The position numbers and the translations under genes are program-made. Shown here one piece after another: positions 49,949-54,989 of a DNA stretch of 54,989 nucleotides. Numbering within the stretch: position 1 is the stretch's first letter; each line of letters opens with the position of its first letter. Below the pieces are notes generated by a model. It did not search any database. It saw only the letters and a list, made by a program, of their open reading frames with translations, and had not been told where the DNA came from. The stretch comes from Stenotrophomonas_A sp036403795 (lineage in GTDB: Bacteria; Pseudomonadota; Gammaproteobacteria; Xanthomonadales; Xanthomonadaceae): assembly GCA_036403795.1 (NCBI GenBank), contig DASWQJ010000176.1, forward strand, positions 1-54,989, in the 5' to 3' direction.

Positions 49949-50977
49949 GTGGGTACTCGTCGTCGTTTCTTGCAGTCTTCATTGCTGGCCGGCACCGCGC
50001 TGGCCTGGTCCGATGCGCGCGCGGCCAAGTTGACGGGCGTTGGCGACCCGGTCGCTGCAGGCGGGCGCATCGTGTCCACGTGGGATTTCGGTGTGGGGGC
50101 CAACGCCGCGGCCTGGCAGGTACTGGCGGCGGGCGGTGGCGCGCTGGATGCGGTAGAGGCGGGTGCACGCTGGGCCGAAAGCGATTTGTGCAATCCCACG
50201 GTGGGGCGCTGCGGCAATCCGGATCGAGACGGCGTGCTGACGTTGGATGCCAGCATCATGGATGGGGATGGCCGGTGCGGCGCGGTCGCGGCGCTGGAGG
50301 ACATCGATCACCCGGTGTCGGTGGCGCGCGCGGTGATGGAGAAAAGCCCACATGTGTTGCTGGTGGCGGAAGGTGCGCAGCAATTCGCACTGGCCCAGGG
50401 TTTTCGCAAGACCCCGCTGCTGACCGATGAAGCGCGCCACGCCTGGCGCGACTGGCTCCAGACCTCGCAGTACGCACCGCAGATCAATGCCGAGCGCAGG
50501 ACACGGCCGGGAGACAGCCACAACCACGACACCCTGGGCATCCTCGCGCTGGATGCACAGGGAAATCTCGCCGGGGCATGCACGACCAGCGGCATGGCCT
50601 GGAAGCTGCATGGACGCGTTGGAGATAGTCCGGTGATCGGGGCCGGCCTTTACGTGGACAACGAAGTCGGTGCAGCAACGGCGTCCGGGGTGGGTGAGGA
50701 AATGATCCGCAATGCCGCGAGCTTCCTGGTGGTGGAGTTGATGCGGCGAGGTCATTCACCGGCAGAGGCCTGTCGCGAGGCGATCGAGCGGGTGGTGCGA
50801 AAGCGTCCGGACGACAGCAAGCACCTGCAGGTCTGTTTCCTGGCACTGGGGCGCGATGGTCGGGTGGGTGCATTCGCGCTGCACAAAGGCTTCGTCTTCG
50901 CCGTTCGCGACGAGGGCCCAGGCCCGCATGACACGTTGCACCCCGCCGACGCTGTCTACATGACGGAGCAGACGTGA
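49949..50977 (+). CDS. N4-(beta-N-acetylglucosaminyl)-L-asparaginase, Tat-type signal
   Basis: This 342-residue Ntn-hydrolase is related to lysosomal and Elizabethkingia glycosylasparaginase. It cleaves the GlcNAc–Asn bond of N-linked glycoproteins. The autocatalytic site is HNHDT with Thr195 as new N-terminal nucleophile, followed by HGRVGDSPVIGAGLYVDNEV. The N-terminus TRRRFLQSSLLAGTALAWSD is a twin-arginine-type export signal, so it probably works in the periplasm. I chose GTG 49949 because GGAGG lies just upstream; ATG 49937 and a TTG overlapping the glk stop are alternatives. Its TGA overlaps the cutC GTG. Confidence 0.88.
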   Translation: MGTRRRFLQSSLLAGTALAWSDARAAKLTGVGDPVAAGGRIVSTWDFGVGANAAAWQVLAAGGGALDAVEAGARWAESDLCNPTVGRCGNPDRDGVLTLDASIMDGDGRCGAVAALEDIDHPVSVARAVMEKSPHVLLVAEGAQQFALAQGFRKTPLLTDEARHAWRDWLQTSQYAPQINAERRTRPGDSHNHDTLGILALDAQGNLAGACTTSGMAWKLHGRVGDSPVIGAGLYVDNEVGAATASGVGEEMIRNAASFLVVELMRRGHSPAEACREAIERVVRKRPDDSKHLQVCFLALGRDGRVGAFALHKGFVFAVRDEGPGPHDTLHPADAVYMTEQT

Positions 50978-51717
50978 GCGCACGGGTCACACTGGAAATT
51001 GCCGCGGGTTCGCTGGGTTCGGCACTGGCCGCGCAGGCGGGCGGTGCGGACCGGGTGGAGCTGTGCGAGAACCTGGGCGAGGGTGGCTGTACGCCGTCGT
51101 GGGGCACGTTGGCCGTGGCGCGGGATCGCCTGCGCATTCCGCTCTACGTGCTGATACGTCCGCGGCCAGGGGATTTCGTCTACGACACGGAAGAGCAGGA
51201 CGTCATGCTGCGCGATATCGAGGCGTGCGTTCGCCTGGGTTGCGACGGTTTCGTCGTGGGCGCTCTCGATAAGGAGGGGGCCGTGGACATGCCGCTGTGC
51301 CATGCGTTGGTGGGTGCCGCTGCCGGGCGGGGCATCACGTTTCATCGCGCCTTCGACGTGACGCGGGATCGCGCTGTCGCGTTGGAGGCAATCATCGCGT
51401 TGCACTGCGAGCGCGTGCTCACCTCCGGTGGGCATGACAGTGCGTTGCTGGGCGCCGGCGAGATCGCCCTCACGCTGGCGCGTGCAGATGGCCGCATCCA
51501 GGTCATGGCCGGGGCCGGCGTGACACCGGACAACGTGGCAGCGCTGTTACGTCGATGCGCGGTCGACGCGGTGCACGCTTCCGCGCGGCAGGTGCATGCT
51601 TCGAGCACGTGGTCGCGGCAGCCAGGGTTGCAGGGCCTGTCGCCCGACCGGCTGCAGACGCACGCCGGCACGGTGCGTGCATTGCGCGAGGCGATCGACG
51701 CAGCAGGTTCACGCTAG
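50974..51717 (+). CDS. cutC: CutC-family protein
   Basis: This 247-residue TIM-barrel protein is of the CutC family, first linked to copper homeostasis, although that role is disputed. Motifs are LEIAAGSLGSALAAQAGGAD, RVELCENLGEGGCTPSWGTL, YVLIRPRPGDFVYD, GFVVGALDKEG, ITFHRAFDVTRD and VLTSGGHDSALLG. GTG start with a GTGA overlap with the asparaginase gene. In several bacteria CutC genes sit beside glycosylasparaginase in glycan-degradation clusters, which suggests a sugar-related rather than copper role here. Confidence 0.92.
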   Translation: MSARVTLEIAAGSLGSALAAQAGGADRVELCENLGEGGCTPSWGTLAVARDRLRIPLYVLIRPRPGDFVYDTEEQDVMLRDIEACVRLGCDGFVVGALDKEGAVDMPLCHALVGAAAGRGITFHRAFDVTRDRAVALEAIIALHCERVLTSGGHDSALLGAGEIALTLARADGRIQVMAGAGVTPDNVAALLRRCAVDAVHASARQVHASSTWSRQPGLQGLSPDRLQTHAGTVRALREAIDAAGSR

Positions 51718-51809
51718 CGGCCGATGGGCTTCAGGGGAGTGGGCATCGGGCGGCTTGGTTTGTCCCCGCATCGATGCCATCCTCGCTGGCCAAACGAGAG
51801 AAGCCGAGA

Positions 51810-52748
51810 ATGAGCGACAGGATTCCGTTGTTGATCGATACCGATCCGGGCGTGGACGACGCCCTCGCGCTGCTGATGGCCTTCAACGACGATCGTCACG
51901 AGGTGGTGGGATTGACCATCGCAGCCGGCAATGTCGGCCTGGCCCACACCGTTCGCAATGCACTGAAGTTGTGCGAGATTGCCGGGCGGGAAGACGTGCC
52001 GGTGTTTGCCGGTTCGCCGGACCCGCTGTTGCATCCGGCGGTCGATGCCGCGCACGTGCATGGGCTGGATGGGTTTGGCGATGTCGGCCTTGCCGCCGCC
52101 ACCCGCGCCGCCGAGTCCGAACATGCGGCGCTGGCCATCCTGCGTTTGTCGCACCGCCACGCTGGTTCCTTGCTGCTGGTCGCATTGGGCCCGCTGACCA
52201 ACCTGGCCTTGGCGGTCAAGCTGGACCCGACCCTGCCGCAGCGCGTTGCGCGATTCGTGGTGATGGGTGGCGCAATCAACGGCCACGGCAACATCACGCC
52301 TTCGGCCGAGTTCAACATCGCGTTCGATCCGGAAGCGGCGCACGTGGTGTTCACTGCGTTTCCCCGGATCGAGCTTGCCGATTGGGAGGCCACGGTCGCC
52401 CACGGCCTGCCGCACCGAGAGGTTGAGCAATGGTTGGCGGTGGACTCGCCTCGTGCCCGCTTCTATGAGGAAATCTCGCGCAAGACGCGGCTCTGGTCCG
52501 AAGACAGCCGGGGCGAGCACTGGTATGCCGCCGATGCCCTGGCCATGGCCTGGGTGCTGGAGCCGGCCGGTGCCACTGCCGTCGAGTCCCGGCCGGTGCA
52601 GGTGGAGCTCGCCGGTGTCCATACCCGCGGTTCAACCGTGGTGGATTGGAATCGCCAGTGGGGACGGCCGGACAACGCCGATCTGCTGATCGGCTACGAC
52701 CAGGGGCGATTTGAAGGACTCGTCCGTCGTGCCTTGGCGGCCGGCTGA
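51810..52748 (+). CDS. Nucleoside hydrolase (IunH family)
   Basis: This 312-residue hydrolase cleaves N-ribosidic bonds of nucleosides. The Ca2+-binding DTDPGVDDALALLMAF is intact, followed by ITIAAGN-type LTIAAGNVGL, LVALGPLTNLALAV, VVMGGAINGHGNITPSAEFN (ribose and metal contacts) and a late Asp in WYAADALAMAW. Specificity (pyrimidine versus purine) is unclear. The start is the ATG before SDRIPLLIDTD. 92 bases after cutC, so the same transcript is possible but not certain. Confidence 0.92.
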   Translation: MSDRIPLLIDTDPGVDDALALLMAFNDDRHEVVGLTIAAGNVGLAHTVRNALKLCEIAGREDVPVFAGSPDPLLHPAVDAAHVHGLDGFGDVGLAAATRAAESEHAALAILRLSHRHAGSLLLVALGPLTNLALAVKLDPTLPQRVARFVVMGGAINGHGNITPSAEFNIAFDPEAAHVVFTAFPRIELADWEATVAHGLPHREVEQWLAVDSPRARFYEEISRKTRLWSEDSRGEHWYAADALAMAWVLEPAGATAVESRPVQVELAGVHTRGSTVVDWNRQWGRPDNADLLIGYDQGRFEGLVRRALAAG

Positions 52749-52779
52749 GGCACGACATGTCAGGCGATTGCACAGCCCC

Positions 52780-52808
52780 TTGCCTGAGGTCGTCGGCATG
52801 GCTATAAT
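52780..52808 (+). promoter_or_regulatory. rpmE promoter
   Basis: TTGCCT (52780-52785) and TATAAT (52803-52808) with a 17-bp spacer give a strong sigma70 promoter, 36 bases before the L31 start codon. I see no Zur-like palindrome around it. Confidence 0.7.
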
Positions 52809-52844
52809 GCCGCTCTTGTCCAGCAGCCCCCTACGGTGCGTGCC

Positions 52845-53087
52845 ATGAAGGCCGACATCCATCCGAACTACCGCGCTGTCGTGTTTCACGACGTGACTTC
52901 CGATCTCAGGATCCTGACCCGTTCCACCATGACCTCGAAAGAGACCGTGAAGTGGGAAGACGGCCAGGATTATCCGCTGGTCAAGGTCGAAATCTCTTCT
53001 GCTTCGCATCCGTTCTATACGGGCAAGCACAAGGTGATCGACACCAGTGGTCGCATCGACAAGTTCCAGAAGCGCTACGCGCGCTAA
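52845..53087 (+). CDS. rpmE2: Ribosomal protein bL31, type B (zinc-free)
   Basis: This 80-residue large-subunit ribosomal protein begins with the family's MKADIHPNYRAVVFHDVTSD and contains HPFYTGKHKVIDTSGRIDKF near the end. It has no Cys at all, so it is the zinc-independent type B form rather than the CxxC type A. The start ATG is three codons after an in-frame GTG. A strong promoter and a strong terminator make it a single-gene unit. Confidence 0.96.
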   Translation: MKADIHPNYRAVVFHDVTSDLRILTRSTMTSKETVKWEDGQDYPLVKVEISSASHPFYTGKHKVIDTSGRIDKFQKRYAR

Positions 53088-53134
53088 TCGCGTCGAACCG
53101 GCCTGGTCCTCCAGGCTGTCCAGATGTGATATTG

Positions 53135-53166
53135 GCGACGGCCGCCTCGAGCGGCCGTCGCTTTTT
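53135..53166 (+). terminator. rpmE2 intrinsic terminator
   Basis: A perfect 11-bp stem (53135-53145 with 53151-53161, 5-nt loop) is followed by five T, 47 bases past the L31 stop. Confidence 0.92.
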
Positions 53167-53207
53167 GCATTGTCTGGCGGCAAGTCGAAACGCTGCGTTG
53201 CGGGTCT

Positions 53208-53227
53208 CCTTCGACTTCAGTCGAAGG
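53208..53227. other. 8-bp hairpin upstream of the gltA promoter
   Basis: A perfect inverted repeat (53208-53215 with 53220-53227, loop TTCA) lies 21 bases before the extended -10 of gltA, around the -35/upstream position. It could be a regulator site. No regulator is named by the sequence. Confidence 0.4.
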
Positions 53228-53245
53228 TCCGGACGTGGGGTGCTG

Positions 53246-53254
53246 TGCGATAAT
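53246..53254 (+). promoter_or_regulatory. gltA extended -10 promoter
   Basis: TGCGATAAT is an extended -10 (TGn plus GATAAT), about 90 bases before the gltA start. The -35 is weak, as is usual for extended -10 promoters. Confidence 0.5.
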
Positions 53255-53343
53255 GACGGCTATCCAGGGCATATCGGCCTGGACATCCATCGCTGTCCCG
53301 CCCGGCCCCACCGCGCGGGCGAATCACACTGAGGAGCGACACT

Positions 53344-54633
53344 GTGTCCGATCTTGATCAGGTCACGCTCAACGCCGGCGACAAGTCGGTAGTTCTGCCG
53401 GTACTCAAGCCCACTTTGGGCAACGATTGCGTCGACGTTTCCAAGCTGACCAAGGAAACCGGCCTCTTCACCTACGACTCGGGCTTCACCGCCACCGCCA
53501 GCTGCAAGTCGGCCATCACCTACATCGATGGCGACAACGGCGTGTTGCTGTACCGCGGCTACCCGATCGAGCAGTTGGCCCAGCACTCCAACTTCCTGGA
53601 AGTGTCGTACCTGCTGATGAACGGCGAGCTCCCGAACAAGGACGAGTTCGCCAAGTTCGACCACGAAGTCACGCATCACACGATGATGCACGAGTCGTTG
53701 AAGCACTTCCTCAAGGGCTTCCATTACGACGCGCACCCGATGGCCATGTTGGCCGCCTCGGTCGCCTCGCTGTCGGCGTTCTATCACGACACCCTCGACC
53801 TCAACGATCCGGAGCAGCGCCGCCAGGCCGCGATCCGCCTGATCGCCAAGGTGCCGACGCTGGCTGCCGCCGCGCATCGTTATTCGCTCGGCCAGCCGAT
53901 CCGGTATCCGCGCAACAACCTGCCGTATGTCGAGCGCTTCCTGCACATGATGTTCGAGGTGCCGAGCGAGCCGCTGGAGCTGAACCCGGTGGTGGCCAAG
54001 GCCATGGACCTGTTGTTCATCCTGCACGCCGACCACGAGCAGAACGCTTCGACCTCGACGGTGCGGCTGGTCGGCTCCACCGGCGCCAACCCCTACGCTT
54101 CGGTCGCTGCCGGCATCACCGCGCTGTGGGGCCCGGCACACGGTGGCGCCAACGAAGCCGTGCTGAAGATGTTGGAAGAGATCGGCGATGCCAAGAACGT
54201 CGACTCCGCCGTGGCCAAGGCCAAGGACAAGAATTCCGGTTTCCGCCTGATGGGCTTCGGGCACCGCGTCTACAAGAACTTCGATCCGCGCGCCAAGATC
54301 ATCCGCGAGATGACCCACAAGGTGCTGGGCGAACTGGGTGTCAACGATCCGCTGCTGGAAGTGGCGCTGAAGTTGGAAGAGGCGGCACTGAAGGACGATT
54401 ACTTCGTGCAGCGCAAGCTGTACCCCAATGTCGATTTCTACTCCGGCCTGATCTACAAGGCGCTCAACATCCCGGTGGAAATGTTCACGGTGATGTTCGC
54501 CATCGCCCGCACCGCCGGCTGGGTCTCGCATTGGCTGGAGCAGCAGGTCGACCCGGAGATGAAGATCGGTCGTCCGCGCCAGATCTACACGGGCTACGAC
54601 GTGCGCGATTACAAGGCCGCCGACCAGCGCTGA
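53344..54633 (+). CDS. gltA: Citrate synthase (type II)
   Basis: This 429-residue enzyme condenses oxaloacetate and acetyl-CoA to citrate. Catalytic residues lie in GPAHGGANEAVL (His), MGFGHRVYKNFDPR (His, Arg) and LYPNVDFYSGL (Asp). The N-terminal GFTATASCKSAITYIDGD and LYRGYPIEQLA are those of the hexameric NADH-sensitive type II group. Length equals E. coli GltA (427). GTG start preceded by GAGGAG. Own promoter upstream and a clear terminator downstream. Confidence 0.97.
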   Translation: MSDLDQVTLNAGDKSVVLPVLKPTLGNDCVDVSKLTKETGLFTYDSGFTATASCKSAITYIDGDNGVLLYRGYPIEQLAQHSNFLEVSYLLMNGELPNKDEFAKFDHEVTHHTMMHESLKHFLKGFHYDAHPMAMLAASVASLSAFYHDTLDLNDPEQRRQAAIRLIAKVPTLAAAAHRYSLGQPIRYPRNNLPYVERFLHMMFEVPSEPLELNPVVAKAMDLLFILHADHEQNASTSTVRLVGSTGANPYASVAAGITALWGPAHGGANEAVLKMLEEIGDAKNVDSAVAKAKDKNSGFRLMGFGHRVYKNFDPRAKIIREMTHKVLGELGVNDPLLEVALKLEEAALKDDYFVQRKLYPNVDFYSGLIYKALNIPVEMFTVMFAIARTAGWVSHWLEQQVDPEMKIGRPRQIYTGYDVRDYKAADQR

Positions 54634-54658
54634 GCGCTGGCAGGTACGGACTGGATCA

Positions 54659-54684
54659 AGGGCCCCGAAAGGGGCCTTTTTTTT
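54659..54684 (+). terminator. gltA intrinsic terminator
   Basis: A GC stem (54661-54666 with 54671-54676, loop GAAA) is followed by eight T, 27 bases past the gltA stop. Confidence 0.9.
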
Positions 54685-54729
54685 GGTTGTTCTCCCATCT
54701 GGGGGGAGAGGTGCGCGGCCTTCCTCGGC

Positions 54730-54765
54730 GCTTTGGATTGCGGTTTGCGGGTTGGGTTTTTATTT
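54730..54765. repeat. Diverged partial copy of the flanking element
   Basis: This stretch resembles 54802-54839 in direct orientation. Both contain a GCTTT-type start, a GCGG(C/T)TTGCG(A/G)GTTGGG core and a T-rich end. It looks like a decayed duplicate of the distal end of the 181-bp element, lying between the gltA terminator and the intact copy. Confidence 0.6.
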
Positions 54766-54808
54766 GTGGCCCTTTTATGTCGGTCTTCTCCCTTAGCTGG
54801 GGCTTTTA

Positions 54809-54989
54809 GATCGCGGCTTGCGAGTTGGGATTTTTGTTGAGGGCGCGGAGGGGGTTTGGCGGTTAGTTGAAGTGGCTTACGGTGCGGGCCCCGTCCTGTC
54901 GGGATGGTGTGTCGCGGTTCGAGCGGCCATCCATGGCCGCACTCACCGCACGTGGGCCATCCATGGCCCACTGACCCACCACCCCGACA
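54809..54989. repeat. Right copy of 181-bp inverted flanking element
   Basis: The reverse complement of 51-231 at about 93% identity by eye. The core (54897-54989) has the same outer arms (54897-54913 with 54973-54989; the left arm has two changes from perfect pairing) and the same two GCCAT-centred hairpins. It reaches the last base of the window, so it may continue. It follows the gltA terminator in the same relative orientation as the left copy follows the HDOD-gene terminator. No coding sequence seen. Confidence 0.85.

Overview
The window reads as a chromosomal segment of a high-GC gammaproteobacterium of the Xanthomonadaceae/Lysobacteraceae. The short (187-residue) adenylate kinase, the gene orders zapB-like–zapA–6S RNA–fau and gmk–rpoZ–spoT–ridA–recG, and an L-fuconate dehydratase whose catalytic residues sit one position from the Xanthomonas campestris numbering all point there. 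I cannot fix the genus. Almost all of it is ordinary, densely packed core genome. I saw no integrase, transposase, phage gene, CRISPR array, tRNA or rRNA.

Layout. Both ends carry the same 181-bp element in inverted orientation (51-231 and 54809-54989), each just beyond an intrinsic terminator. Positions 322-9145 hold a pyrophosphate-centred block: a degenerate-receiver HDOD protein, soluble pyrophosphatase (ppa), membrane H+-pyrophosphatase (hppA), PPi-dependent phosphofructokinase (pfp) and adenylate kinase (adk), interleaved with small exported proteins. A candidate structured small RNA lies between adk and mpl. Positions 9524-18097 hold mpl, a LON-domain protein, a DedA/PAP2/LssY fusion, a small kinase-like protein, an SDR, a voltage-gated-type channel with a C-terminal Cys tail, an ArgD-type aminotransferase and a HAD hydrolase.

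Positions 18297-25038 are a complete non-phosphorylating L-fucose catabolic operon: two dehydrogenases, lactonase, dehydratase, FAH-type hydrolase, FucP transporter and a FadR/GntR regulator, with a plausible promoter and operator. A truncated azurin remnant, hemL, thiE and rubredoxin follow. Then comes a minus-strand run (SirB1-like, DUF192, rpiA, EVE, fau, 6S RNA, zapA, zapB-like), then ygfB, pepP and pepQ.

Positions 35688-38485 hold a PilZ protein translationally coupled to a DUF1631 protein. Housekeeping genes follow: hemW, rdgB, VOC, rph, yicC, gmk, rpoZ, spoT, ridA and recG. A glycan-salvage-like run comes next (glk, glycosylasparaginase, cutC, nucleoside hydrolase), and the window ends with rpmE type B and gltA.

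Functional themes are economy of pyrophosphate as an energy currency, use of fucose and glycoprotein sugars, and stringent-response and growth control. The most unusual items are the flanking inverted elements, the candidate sRNA upstream of mpl, the PAP2 domain lacking its PSGH histidine, the azurin remnant, and several start codons lying one -10 spacing from a promoter hexamer (possible leaderless mRNAs).
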